This document shows positions 18,415 through 27,086 of a stretch of DNA of 49,791 bases, piece after piece. The translations under genes and the position numbers were made by a program. Position 1 is the first letter of the stretch. Every line of letters begins with the position of its first letter. The notes under the pieces were generated by a model. It saw only the letters and a list, made by a program, of their open reading frames with translations, had not been told where the DNA came from and made no database searches. This DNA is from Rubripirellula sp. (GTDB lineage Bacteria > Planctomycetota > Planctomycetia > Pirellulales > Pirellulaceae). The stretch lies in the NCBI GenBank assembly GCA_012270065.1, contig JAAXJB010000111.1, positions 1 to 49,791 on the forward strand, written 5' to 3'.

Positions 18415-19875
18415 ATGTTGAATCGTGTTTTTTTGGCGTGTTTCTGCTGTGTTCTTTTCTGTGTCAGCAAGTGCGTTGCAGCCGAAGAGGGACGCAAAGG
18501 TGAACAACTAACAGGGGAGGCGCGCACCAACGTTGTTTTGATTTTGATTGATGACTTGGGCTGGAGTGATTTGGGATGTTATGGCAGTAACTATTATCGA
18601 ACGCCGAATATTGATGCGCTCGCAAAAGGTGGAATGAAATTCACAGATGGTTACGCTGCCTGCAATGTTTGCTCACCAACTCGCGCAGCCATTCTGAGCG
18701 GAAAATATCCAGCCCGCTTGTTGTTGACCCAGTGGTTGCCGTCAGGAAGGTGGAGTCCACAGAAGAACCGGATGCGCGAAGCGCGTTATCTTTCGAATTT
18801 ACCTCTGGAAGAGGTGACGATTGCCGAAGCGATGCGAGAAGCGGGATATCGCACTGCATTCATGGGAAAATGGCATCTGGGTACCGAGACCTATTATTAT
18901 CCAGAGCATCAGGGTTTTGATTTCAATGTAGCCGGGCGTGATTATGGAGCGCCCGGTAGCTATTTTTTCCCTTTTGAAGGTTCGTGGAAGATTCCCACGA
19001 CCGGTAAGGTTCTGCGAAAGTCGAGCCCGCTCGGTGGAAAGGATGGTGATTACCTTGTTGATCGCCTGGCCGAGGAAGCGGAAAAGTTCATTCTCTCCAG
19101 CAGCAATGAACCTTTTTTCCTCATGCTCTCGCACTATGCAGTGCATTCGCCGCTCCAGGGAAAGCCCGGCAAAGTGGAGCGTTATGAAGAAACTCCTGAG
19201 CCGCAACGCCAGGGAAAACCTGCCTACGCAGCAATGGTCGAGAGTGTGGATGACAGTGTGGGACGGGTCATGGGAGCACTGCGGCAGTTGAAAATACTGG
19301 ACAACACGCTGGTGATCTTTACAAGCGACAATGGTGGATTCGCAAAAGCAACGAATAATTCGCCACTGCGTGCTAACAAAGGATCAAATTATGAAGGCGG
19401 AATTCGTGTTCCTGTAATCATGCATTGGCCAGGGCATATTCCTTCCGGGAGTGTCTGCTCGGAGCCAGTGATCAGCAATGATTTCTATCCCACGATTCTG
19501 GAGGCTGCAGGCGTTGAGGCCAGGCCGTTTCAGCATATGGACGGCCTTAGTCTGTTGCCTCTTGCGAAAAATGATGGGGAGTTGAAACGGGATGCCCTTC
19601 ATTGGCATTATCCGCACTACAACCAGCATCCTCAGAGTTTTCCCTCGGGGGTCATCCGTAAAGGTGACTGGAAGTTGATCGAGAATTACGAGACTGGGGA
19701 ATTACAACTCTTCAATCTTGCGACTGACCTTGGTGAAACGACCAATCTGGTTCAGCAGAAACCGGATTTGGCGACCAGCTTGTTGGCTGACTTGAAGCGT
19801 TGGCGAGATTCTGTCGGAGCTGATCCCATGCTCCCAAATCCACAGTATCAAGGCCGCAGCAAGACGAAAAAGTGA
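18415..19875 (+). CDS. Secreted sulfatase
   Basis: Type I sulfatase releasing sulfate from esters, likely of algal polysaccharides. The signal peptide ends near CVAAEE. Metal-binding IDDLGWSDLGCYG is at about 45-57. The active-site Cys86 lies in C-S-P-T-R (86-90), the form matured to formylglycine by a sulfatase-modifying enzyme, followed by AAILSGKYPAR. Further conserved pieces: MGKWHLG, FTSDNGG and EGGIRVP. Full length at 486 residues with no lesion. No modifying enzyme is present in this window. Belongs to the arylsulfatase A-like group; exact substrate unknown. Confidence 0.95.
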   Translation: MLNRVFLACFCCVLFCVSKCVAAEEGRKGEQLTGEARTNVVLILIDDLGWSDLGCYGSNYYRTPNIDALAKGGMKFTDGYAACNVCSPTRAAILSGKYPARLLLTQWLPSGRWSPQKNRMREARYLSNLPLEEVTIAEAMREAGYRTAFMGKWHLGTETYYYPEHQGFDFNVAGRDYGAPGSYFFPFEGSWKIPTTGKVLRKSSPLGGKDGDYLVDRLAEEAEKFILSSSNEPFFLMLSHYAVHSPLQGKPGKVERYEETPEPQRQGKPAYAAMVESVDDSVGRVMGALRQLKILDNTLVIFTSDNGGFAKATNNSPLRANKGSNYEGGIRVPVIMHWPGHIPSGSVCSEPVISNDFYPTILEAAGVEARPFQHMDGLSLLPLAKNDGELKRDALHWHYPHYNQHPQSFPSGVIRKGDWKLIENYETGELQLFNLATDLGETTNLVQQKPDLATSLLADLKRWRDSVGADPMLPNPQYQGRSKTKK

Positions 19876-20017
19876 GTGGCAGAATACTCATGGAACTATT
19901 GAAAAGACCACGCGAATTTTCCATTGAGAACGGTCACAACGGAATTTGTGGTGAGCTGTATTGCCAGGTCATGAACCGGAGCCAGTCTTGCCATCGTCTG
20001 TGGGATGGATGATGGAT

Positions 20018-20572
20018 CTACTCATGCTGAGAGCCAAGCCATTGAGCCAGTTCTTTAAGGTCCTTGGCTTCCATCGAGAGCACAAGTTCCTGACGATGGA
20101 TTCCGTGAATTGCGAGAATCTGGTCCGTAGAGAAGAACACTTCATCTCCCTGTTGGATTCCGTGCAATCTGCTCTCGTACAACGGGTTGTCGACACGTCC
20201 CGCAAAGAAATCGCCATCGCGTTCGGTGATTCGAACCCAGAAATCCTCACCCCAACCACGTGACGGCACGTTCTGCGTAGGGATAGGGACCAGAGAGGCT
20301 GGGTTCTCATGACGCAGGATGGGTTTGCTGGCTTCTCCCTGGCACGATTCACAGTAGCATTTCTCAGGAGAATCTTCGTGCACTGAAAAACGGGACGAGT
20401 CGATGCGAAGTTCTACAAACTGGTCGCTCGTGATGTGTCTTTTGATCACATCGGGGGGGATCAGGAAACTGTCGCTGTTTTCTGCATGCATGGCCACTCC
20501 ATCGACAAAGTCATAGTCGTTGGGGAATTCCTGTTGGCGAAAACGGGATTCGAGCGATTCCTGACGTTTCAT
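20018..20572 (-). CDS. DUF2314-like hypothetical protein
   Basis: The ATG at 20572 overlaps the cupin stop by four bases, which fixes the start (184 residues). The N-terminal half includes two cysteines in CYCESC (a possible metal or disulfide site). The C-terminal half, WGEDFWVRITERDGDFFAG and QQGDEVFFSTDQI, resembles the DUF2314 pattern of a W-V-x-V core plus a G-D-x-V strand. No signal peptide, so probably cytoplasmic. Third gene of a tight operon with a metallophosphoesterase and a cupin. Family call tentative. Confidence 0.65.
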   Translation of the reverse strand: MKRQESLESRFRQQEFPNDYDFVDGVAMHAENSDSFLIPPDVIKRHITSDQFVELRIDSSRFSVHEDSPEKCYCESCQGEASKPILRHENPASLVPIPTQNVPSRGWGEDFWVRITERDGDFFAGRVDNPLYESRLHGIQQGDEVFFSTDQILAIHGIHRQELVLSMEAKDLKELAQWLGSQHE

Positions 20573-20958
20573 TCTGTTTCGCTGGTCGTGGGGGAAAAGT
20601 AAACGGCCAACCACACGGTTGGTTTGTCCGGTGTGGTCCATTCAACGCGGTGACGTTCGTGAGGGGATATTGTAATGTGGTCGCCCTTGCGGAGGTGCAC
20701 GACTTTGTTTCCCGCCATGAACCGGATTCGAGCTTCGCCGCTCAACACAGTAACCCATTCAGCCTGAGGTTCGTCGTACCAGAAGCCTTCGTCACTACAG
20801 TGGCCATGAGAAACGATGCGTTCGATACGGACATTTCTGCCGCTTGCAATGACATCGATTAATTCGGTGTCCTTGTCTGAATTTTCAACCGGTAAGAAAA
20901 GGCTGGCGACATCCTGAGGTGCAGGATGGACGCCGTGTTTCATGGGTTCCCGGTTCAT
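20569..20958 (-). CDS. Single-domain cupin protein
   Basis: A 129-residue protein that is essentially one cupin barrel. The first motif is near EWVTVLSGEARIRF and the second near HLRKGDHITISPHERHRVEWT, where the histidines suggest a metal site. The open frame extends up to 21096, but the ATG at 20958 overlaps the preceding stop by four bases (ATGA) and the domain begins there. The stop overlaps the next gene by four bases too. Small cupins of this type bind metals and act as isomerases, dioxygenases or sugar-binding regulators; the role here is unknown. Confidence 0.83.
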   Translation of the reverse strand: MNREPMKHGVHPAPQDVASLFLPVENSDKDTELIDVIASGRNVRIERIVSHGHCSDEGFWYDEPQAEWVTVLSGEARIRFMAGNKVVHLRKGDHITISPHERHRVEWTTPDKPTVWLAVYFSPTTSETE

Positions 20959-21851
20959 GAAGTTGGATCCGTCCATTGATACGTGTTCTGCTTCACAAAT
21001 CCCTGAACCTCGATGCTGGAGTCGGCTCTGATTCGCACCAGTGAAAAACCACTGTTCTTGACGCCTTTGCCTTCGACCATTGCGACCAGTGTGCAATAAT
21101 GGACACCGTTGATGTCTTTATAATCATTCTTGTGGCTGTGTCCTTGGAAAACGGCTTGAACCTTGCCGCTGGCTTCGAGGACCTGGCGTACTGAGGCTGC
21201 ATTGCGAACTCCGTGGTTGTCTTCGGTATCGAGACGTTGATGTGCCAGGACGATGGTTGGGAGTTCGGTTTCGGAGAGGTCGCTTCGAAGCCATTCCAGT
21301 TCGTGCGGGGGCACATTGGCATCAGTCCATTTGAAGTTCTTCCGGGCGTAAGGTGTTCCATCGCTGCGAAAACATGAGTCCAGAACCACGAAGTGTGTCT
21401 TCCCGGTGTCAAACGAATAAAACGACTTGGCCTGCTGCACTTCGGCGAGAAACTCTTCTTTCTTCAGTGTGTCGACACAGTGATTTCCCAGCACATAGTG
21501 CCGTTGTTTTGCAAGTTTTGAGAACTCCCGGTTGATTGTCCTCAGATAACTGATTTCTGTTTCGACGGAGTCGGCGGCATCAATCAGATCCCCAAGTTCC
21601 ACCATGAAATCAGGCTTGGCAGCCCGGATCTGTTCCGAGGCTTCTGCGAGTTTTGAAAGCGTGTCTCGATAATGTCGTGTGCCTGACGGTGGTTTGTCCG
21701 CGTAATGCAGATCTGTGATCATCGCAAAACGGGTCTGCTCAGCATTCTCGAACGTGGGGGCATTGCCGTACGCGCGAGGTGCAAGCATCAGTGTTGTGCC
21801 TGTCAGGAAAGCACGTCGTGACAAACACATTTGCCTTTTTTGATGGTACAT
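20955..21851 (-). CDS. Tat-exported metallophosphoesterase
   Basis: Calcineurin-like phosphoesterase of 298 residues. The twin-arginine signal SRRAFLTGTTLMLA is at about 11-24, which is why ATG 21851 is chosen over an upstream frame extending to 22004. Motifs in order: D-L-H (47-49), VELGDLIDA, VLGNHC, LAHQRL and the terminal QGHSHKND, together forming the two-metal centre. Tat export suits a folded metalloenzyme. Substrate not predictable: a phosphomonoester, phosphodiester or nucleotide. First gene of the three-gene operon with a cupin and a DUF2314-like protein. Confidence 0.9.
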   Translation of the reverse strand: MYHQKRQMCLSRRAFLTGTTLMLAPRAYGNAPTFENAEQTRFAMITDLHYADKPPSGTRHYRDTLSKLAEASEQIRAAKPDFMVELGDLIDAADSVETEISYLRTINREFSKLAKQRHYVLGNHCVDTLKKEEFLAEVQQAKSFYSFDTGKTHFVVLDSCFRSDGTPYARKNFKWTDANVPPHELEWLRSDLSETELPTIVLAHQRLDTEDNHGVRNAASVRQVLEASGKVQAVFQGHSHKNDYKDINGVHYCTLVAMVEGKGVKNSGFSLVRIRADSSIEVQGFVKQNTYQWTDPTS

Positions 21852-22451
21852 GAGCAGCACCTTGGAGTAGAGAGTTGGCAGGGGAAAATTTCTTGCGTCA
21901 CTGGTTTCAAGGTCGGAGCTGGGTTGTTCTGTCCACCGGAGAGAATATGCAACCCGGGACTCACCGGTTGCCCTCAGTCTAGTGTGTGTCTTCCGATCAG
22001 ACATCTATCGAGACAAACACTTTTTGCCGGAATCCAAATTGCAACGGTTGGTTGTCGCTGGTACACGCCCGTGTCTTGAATGAGGTTCATTGATTTGTTA
22101 GCGGTTGCCCAGGAATGAGTCGGGGGGATTCTCGGGCCACTCCGAACGCATGACTGGCAAATGGAGCCATTTGGCTGGAAACGCATGATTCCCGTATTTT
22201 GATTCAGCGTTCACCCGGCCAGACTGGTGTGAGGTTGCTGCTAAATCACACGCTTTTGACTACAGTTTAGATTGTCGAATTGGCTCTTGAAAAGGACGCC
22301 TCGCAGTTTTGGCGGTTCGATTCGTGTTCACGGTAGTTCGTTGATATATGCTGCTGTTTGTAGATATGCGGTAATTCGAGTGGCTTCATGGTAATGGAGT
22401 CAACTGATTTCAAGCTTGTTCCCGTTATTTCATTTCAAGGTAGGTTGGTCG
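21852..22451. other. Divergent promoter region
   Basis: About 600 bases between the metallophosphoesterase operon (-) and a secreted protein (+). No credible gene. A hairpin GCAACC / GGTTGC sits at 21949-21954 and 21966-21971, with inner GG/CC pairing, about 100 bases upstream of the phosphoesterase start. It could be a leader structure or operator. Promoters of both directions lie in this gap. Confidence 0.4.
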
Positions 22452-23201
22452 ATGATTCGATTTTATGTGGTTTGTGCAGTTTTCAGTTCAGCCTGTTTTC
22501 TGGTTGGGCAGGCCATTGCGCAGGAGCAGGTCACGAAGAGGACGAAAAGTACCGACCGGGGATCCCTGTTGTTCAAGGATGACTTTGAGCGAACAGAGAC
22601 TGATGACAGTAAAGAAGAGCTCGGTAATGGTTGGGCGACCAACAGCAAGAAGCGGGCGAAGGGTAACAAACAGGCCGACTTGAAAGACGGAGCAATGTGG
22701 ATCAGGCGGCATCCTTCTGCAGACCATGCCGTTTCCGTGGTCAAGGATCTCGAGTTTCGTAACGCGCGAATCGAGATGCGGTTTAAAATTGGGGAAGGTG
22801 ATGATCTGGGGGTCAATCTTGCAGACATGCAGGAAAAGTCGGTTCATGCGGGGCATCTTTGTGTAGCGCGAATTCGACTCAACCGGGTGGAAGTGACCGA
22901 CTTGAAAACTGGACGGATGAAACTTGAGAATCGCGAGTTGAAACTGGCAGGAAAATTGGGGAGTGATCAAAAGAAGGCGTTGAACATGAAGACAAAATAC
23001 TTCAAGGTCAGTCTCAAACCGGATGTGTGGCACCAACTGGTGATTGAAGTTCGAGGTGATTCAATGAGTGTCGATATCGATGGACAGGATGTTGGCGAGT
23101 TTCAGTCTCCCGGTATTGCACACCCGACGAAGAGGCGTTTGCGGCTTTCTGTCGCCAAGACTGCGGTCGTTGATGACCTGCTGGTTTTTGGGAACCCCTG
23201 A
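22452..23201 (+). CDS. Secreted LamG/DUF1080-like protein
   Basis: A 249-residue protein with a signal peptide (hydrophobic run about 5-20, likely cut near AIAQEQ). The rest looks like one concanavalin-like beta sandwich of the DUF1080/laminin-G superfamily: LFKDDFERTE near the start, then NARIEMRFKIGEGDDLGVNL, then VIEVRGDSMSVDIDGQDVG, and the closing RLSVAKTAVVDDLLVFGNP. Such domains bind or cleave carbohydrates and occur in large numbers in planctomycetes. The frame opens at 22416, but ATG 22452 gives the signal peptide. It may be co-transcribed with the PQQ-like protein 69 bases downstream. Confidence 0.75.
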   Translation: MIRFYVVCAVFSSACFLVGQAIAQEQVTKRTKSTDRGSLLFKDDFERTETDDSKEELGNGWATNSKKRAKGNKQADLKDGAMWIRRHPSADHAVSVVKDLEFRNARIEMRFKIGEGDDLGVNLADMQEKSVHAGHLCVARIRLNRVEVTDLKTGRMKLENRELKLAGKLGSDQKKALNMKTKYFKVSLKPDVWHQLVIEVRGDSMSVDIDGQDVGEFQSPGIAHPTKRRLRLSVAKTAVVDDLLVFGNP

Positions 23202-23270
23202 GATTCGAGGGTTTGTCAGGTTCATGTTTGCGTCGATACCAGATGGCTTTTATCAATCAGGGAAATATTC

Positions 23271-24827
23271 GTGCTAGGAAAAAATCATTTGCAACGTCTC
23301 ACATGTTTGTGGTTTGGGCTGTTGATAATGAACTGGAATGTGAGCCTCACGCACGCTGACTGGCCGCAAGCATCGGGACCGGACGGCAACTTTCAGATTG
23401 CTGGAGAAGCGGTCACGGAGTTCAGTGTGTCCCTCGGGAAAAACGTCAAGTGGAAAGCTCCATTGCCAAGTACCGGGCAAGGAGGTGTCGTTGTCGTTGG
23501 CGACCGGATTTTTGTCACATCGCATGAAGAAGTCCACGCGGATACGGAGCTTGGTTCTGGGATCCTTGGGCTCTGCTTTGACGCCAGCAATGGTGATGAG
23601 CTATGGAGAAGGACGATACCCGGTGTTCGTGAGACGGACCTGTCCAGTCTTTTCAGTGACAATACAGCCGCAACACCAGTCGCAGATCAGCGCAATGTTG
23701 TGTTTGTCAATGTCGGAGGTAGCGTGCAGGGGTTTGATCACAGCGGCGAATTGAAATGGTCGCAGCGGTGGACACCATTCGGAAGGCATCACGCGAGGCA
23801 ACATGAACCGTTCATTCTGGGTGATTCGGTGATCATCAGCCGGGTCAATCTTGATGATCTGCCGCTGGTAGTCACCACCAAGCCGGGAGCCGCCAAGCTT
23901 GGGCGTGGTGTTGAATACTGGAATCGCCTTCAAGCACGCGACCTCGGCACTGGGGAGCTGAAGTGGATTGGTGCCGCCGGTAGCTCGGTCCATTCGACTT
24001 CGATGAGTGGCCGTTTCGCCGATGGCAACGTCGGGATCGTGACGGGGCGAGGTGGGGGGCATCAGCCACCGGAGGAGCCATATGGACTGTCAATGTTGAA
24101 TGGGGCTGATGGGACAATCCGGTGGGAACGGTCAATTCCGCGTTATGCAGCTCACCAGAACGCTGTCTGGAATAGCGACTGTGTTACCGCCTTTGCCGGG
24201 GATGAACATTTGACGCTGGATGCCTCGACTGGGAAAACAATCCAGAAGGTTTCGTTGCGACAGGATGTCTTTGTGACCAGGCAGGTCGATGGCGATTATG
24301 AAACGCAGCGCGTCAAACAGCTGGCCAGATTCCGGAAGCCTTTGACGTATCAATCCAATGTGCTTGTCGGAGACTATCACTATTTCCGTGCTCATCAGGA
24401 CTATCTTGTCGGTCGAGTTCACATCCCCAGCGGAAAAGTTGAATACCTGCAGGTGCCCGTGCAAGTGAATCGTAACCCGGGTGAAAATGAAGTCGTGTCA
24501 TGGGACGATCCAGTCGAAAATGACATGAAGAATGTAGATGGATTCCGCGTCACACGGGATCGGCGTAATGCGGGGGACGGCTGGGGACATGTGTCAGCAG
24601 CAAGCCCCATTGTGGTAGGCGATTACCTCTACATGCCAACAATGTTAGGTATTGTCTATGTCTTGAAATGGCAGGCTGAACGACTGGATGGTAACGCGCT
24701 GGTTTCAGTTTCCGATCTCGGCCCACTTGGTCAGACATGGTCGCTGTCAAGTCTTTCATTCGCCGATGGATACCTTTACGCGAGAACCCTCAAGCACCTG
24801 ATCTGCATTGGTCCAAATAGCAATTAG
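23271..24827 (+). CDS. Secreted PQQ-like beta-propeller protein
   Basis: The GTG at 23271 opens a signal peptide (hydrophobic to about residue 25, likely cut near THADWP). The first mature residues, DWPQASGPDGNFQIAGE, match the DWPQWRGPNRDG-type start of secreted PQQ-like propeller proteins, which are numerous in planctomycetes. Repeats with paired aromatic/Gly strands follow, such as LCFDASNGDELWRR and WKAPLPSTGQGGVVVVGDR. These proteins rarely bind PQQ; they act as extracellular scaffolds or BamB-like factors, or are of unknown role. Length 518 is typical. Confidence 0.83.
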   Translation: MLGKNHLQRLTCLWFGLLIMNWNVSLTHADWPQASGPDGNFQIAGEAVTEFSVSLGKNVKWKAPLPSTGQGGVVVVGDRIFVTSHEEVHADTELGSGILGLCFDASNGDELWRRTIPGVRETDLSSLFSDNTAATPVADQRNVVFVNVGGSVQGFDHSGELKWSQRWTPFGRHHARQHEPFILGDSVIISRVNLDDLPLVVTTKPGAAKLGRGVEYWNRLQARDLGTGELKWIGAAGSSVHSTSMSGRFADGNVGIVTGRGGGHQPPEEPYGLSMLNGADGTIRWERSIPRYAAHQNAVWNSDCVTAFAGDEHLTLDASTGKTIQKVSLRQDVFVTRQVDGDYETQRVKQLARFRKPLTYQSNVLVGDYHYFRAHQDYLVGRVHIPSGKVEYLQVPVQVNRNPGENEVVSWDDPVENDMKNVDGFRVTRDRRNAGDGWGHVSAASPIVVGDYLYMPTMLGIVYVLKWQAERLDGNALVSVSDLGPLGQTWSLSSLSFADGYLYARTLKHLICIGPNSN

Positions 24828-24843
24828 CCTGTTGATTCAGGCT
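24826..24843. terminator. Possible hairpin between convergent genes
   Basis: A perfect 6-bp inverted repeat AGCCTG / CAGGCT with a 6-base loop overlaps the stop of the PQQ-like gene, in the gap before the convergent CPBP gene. There is no downstream T-run, so a factor-independent terminator is only weakly supported. Confidence 0.3.
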
Positions 24844-24999
24844 TGATGTCATATTTCATGAATGACCTTTTGTGGCCATGCATGAAAGTAAACGCGGTAG
24901 CTGCCGACGCTGAACAGGTGGCACGCGAGTAACGGTATATCGCCCTCGGTGCATTTGAACCACTGTGTTTCAAGCCTGAATATCTCGCGGATGCCCGGG

Positions 25000-25782
25000 C
25001 TAGTTCGAGAAGACTGCCAGATCGAAACCGATGTACATGATGCCGAGATCGACCAGGAGGTGGCTCACCCAGGGGCCGTAGAGCGTTTTGTAACGGTCGT
25101 AAAGCCAAGCCCATAAGCCGCCGCCCACTGCGACACACAGTGAAAAAAAGAGGGTTACTTCCCAGCCCTTGTCGAGAAACTGGTGAATTACGATCACGTG
25201 GTGGGACATGAACCCCAGGCTTGAAATCACCATCGCAGTCTTGAGTCCGGTGATTCGTTTGGTCTGACCAAACACAAACCACCGCCAGTAATACTCTTCC
25301 AATAACGAATGGGGTACCGCCAGAAAGAGAGCGAAGGCAATGTAGAGTGCTGGAGTCGTTAAACCCATTTCGCTTACCTTCGCCGTGATCAGTGCAGGAG
25401 CATTGGCGAGATAGGCACTGTCTTTGAGGAAACCATAATAGGCCAGCAGCCCCGTTGCTACGATTCCCATGCCCATCAGTAAGCCTGCATTGATGCTTTT
25501 CCAGTTTGGACGCAGAATGCGGATGCGATGGCGTTGAACAGCCAGTACCCACAGCAGCGGAAAAGAGAACTGCAGAACTTTGCTGCCAAAGTAAACGACC
25601 TGCATCAACTCGCTTCCCGACAGGAAAACAAAGTACAGCAGGGTTGCCGCGGTTGGCAGGATCATTGCAAAACAGATCGCCGCGATGTGTGCGGTTCTCG
25701 ACGTTTCCAGCGGTCGTGTTTGCTGTTCGCAAGACTCGTTGTCATGCTTGCGCAAGTCGATATTTTTGTCTGTTTTATCCAC
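25000..25782 (-). CDS. CPBP-family intramembrane protease
   Basis: Multi-pass inner-membrane metalloprotease of the CAAX-prenyl/Abi (CPBP) family. About seven or eight hydrophobic segments are visible. The glutamate motif is LLEEYYWRW (E162, E163 and R167), the second motif SHHVIVIH (H194/H195) and the third HLLVDLG (H241). The N-terminal 30 residues are polar. The start is a GTG at 25782. Related proteins are linked to CAAX processing, bacteriocin immunity or signalling; the role here is unknown. It lies 101 bases downstream of the thioredoxin-like/SHD1 gene on the same strand, so may be in the same transcript. Confidence 0.85.
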   Translation of the reverse strand: MDKTDKNIDLRKHDNESCEQQTRPLETSRTAHIAAICFAMILPTAATLLYFVFLSGSELMQVVYFGSKVLQFSFPLLWVLAVQRHRIRILRPNWKSINAGLLMGMGIVATGLLAYYGFLKDSAYLANAPALITAKVSEMGLTTPALYIAFALFLAVPHSLLEEYYWRWFVFGQTKRITGLKTAMVISSLGFMSHHVIVIHQFLDKGWEVTLFFSLCVAVGGGLWAWLYDRYKTLYGPWVSHLLVDLGIMYIGFDLAVFSN

Positions 25783-25883
25783 GACATGCTCGTTTCATGG
25801 CAGGTCACCGAAAGACTCGGGCTTGAAAAAAGTGAATGTATTGCTGCTGACCAGAGCCTGTCAAAGTGGCATGGCCACGCTGT

Positions 25884-27086
25884 TCATTCACTTTTCGTAC
25901 GTCTTTCGGCAAGATATGCCTGATCGGCACTGCTGAGAATACTGATGTCCACAACTACCGTTTCACCATCGTCTTTCATCAATTGGACTTTACCAGCCTT
26001 TTGACGCAGGTATCGGGCTCTCGTTTTAAAATCGCCCTTCTGGGTTGCCCAGGTGCGAAAAGTCGATGTTGTGGGCGTCTCTGGGGGGACGTCTGGAGAC
26101 GGTGTGCTCAGGATTTTCGCATCCGGCGATACCAGTGCCAGTTCAGTTCGAGCCAATTTGTCCGCTTCTGTGTTGGGGAAACGGCGAATGACACTCGTGT
26201 AGATGCTCTCTGCACGATTGCGTATTCTCGGTGACAGCGAGGCTGCGACGAGGCGCGCTTTCACAACTGCTTCTGCCTGTTCGGACAGGTCGGCATATTC
26301 AGGCTGCTTGTTGATTTCGCGCGCGATGCTTGATGCTGAACTTTTCCACTGGGGGTATAGCTTTGAAATGGCCTCTCCCTCATGGATCGTGAGCAGTGGT
26401 TCGAACGCGGGTTCTGAGTTTGAATCCAGCAATTTGGATTTGGCCGCCGTCAGGCCCGTTTCAGTTTTCTGTTTTAATTCAGTGTAAATCTCTTTTGATC
26501 TGATGGCTGGCGTGGCATAGCTGCCAAGATTATCCAGGGGGCCGAGCTTTCCTGCTTCCGCCAGCACCACTCCTGTTTTCAGCAGGTTGCCGGACTGCAA
26601 TGCGAGTTCTGCGGCGCGGACTGTTTTTTGAAGGAAGTCTGCTTCCTGGTTGGTGAACGCCCTGCCGGATCGTTTCAGGCTGGCAAGCAGCATTGTTGGC
26701 AGGTCATCACCTCGCAAAGCTCCTGCGCCACCATAGATCTGTTCCCCGTCAGCACGGACCACATAGAGCTGTGGAATTCCGTTTCCCGTCATTGGGTATT
26801 TTCTGGACCATTGTGCCCAGTCGGGGTTGTTGTCGGTTGTGATTTTCAGCGGAACAAACTGTCCCGCGAACGCTGACAGAGATCGATCATTCTGCAGTCG
26901 ATCGAGCAACGCTACGCAAGGCGGTCAGGTCTCCTGACCTGCCATCACAAAGATCGGACGACCCGTCGTGGATGAAATCTCCAATGCCTTTTCCACTGAG
27001 GTCTGCTTGGTTTGCCCCGATAGGATTCCGGACGGCAGGCTGAGAGCTGTCAGGAAGTAAACGGTTGATTTCAGAACTGAATTCAC
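25884..27086 (-). CDS. Candidate selenoprotein: exported thioredoxin-like/SHD1
   Basis: A 400-residue reading frame with one in-frame TGA (26925-26927) at codon 54. The GTG at 27086 has an AAGG Shine-Dalgarno about 7 bases upstream and opens a signal peptide (hydrophobic run about 8-22). A thioredoxin fold follows: TGRPIFVMAGQET, then the TGA, then P-P-C (C57), and GIPQLYVV with the cis-proline loop. The TGA sits where the first Cys of C-P-P-C is expected, giving U-P-P-C. The middle is helical, and the C-terminus (about 342-392; FRTWATQKGDFKTRARYL) is an SHD1 domain. No frameshift over 346 codons after the TGA, and the next frame would end early. If TGA is not selenocysteine, this is a pseudogene or a Cys-to-stop allele. 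No selA/B/C/D in this window. Confidence 0.72.
26883..26905 (-). promoter_or_regulatory. Candidate bacterial SECIS hairpin
   Basis: On the mRNA strand the first base of this stem is 20 bases after the UGA: TCGATC, an 11-base loop GACTGCAGAAT, then GATCGA, a perfect 6-bp stem. The loop begins with G and lies 26-36 bases after the UGA. Published descriptions of bacterial SECIS elements call for an apical loop with a G in its first positions roughly 16-37 bases downstream, so it fits by inspection. The structure overlaps coding sequence, as bacterial SECIS elements do. Not energy-tested. Confidence 0.5.
26923..26939 (-). repeat. Perfect inverted repeat around the in-frame TGA
   Basis: On the mRNA strand GGTCAGG, loop AGA, CCTGACC: a 7-bp perfect stem whose 3' arm contains the in-frame TGA. 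It is not where a SECIS loop would be. It may be a pausing structure, or the trace of a palindrome-mediated mutation that could itself have made the TGA. Confidence 0.85.

Noticed and set aside
24824-25732. A 302-codon frame on the minus strand over the CPBP gene.
   Set aside because: It is the wrong frame of the CPBP gene, which has clear membrane helices and protease motifs; the shadow frame is rich in His/Arg/Cys without structure.
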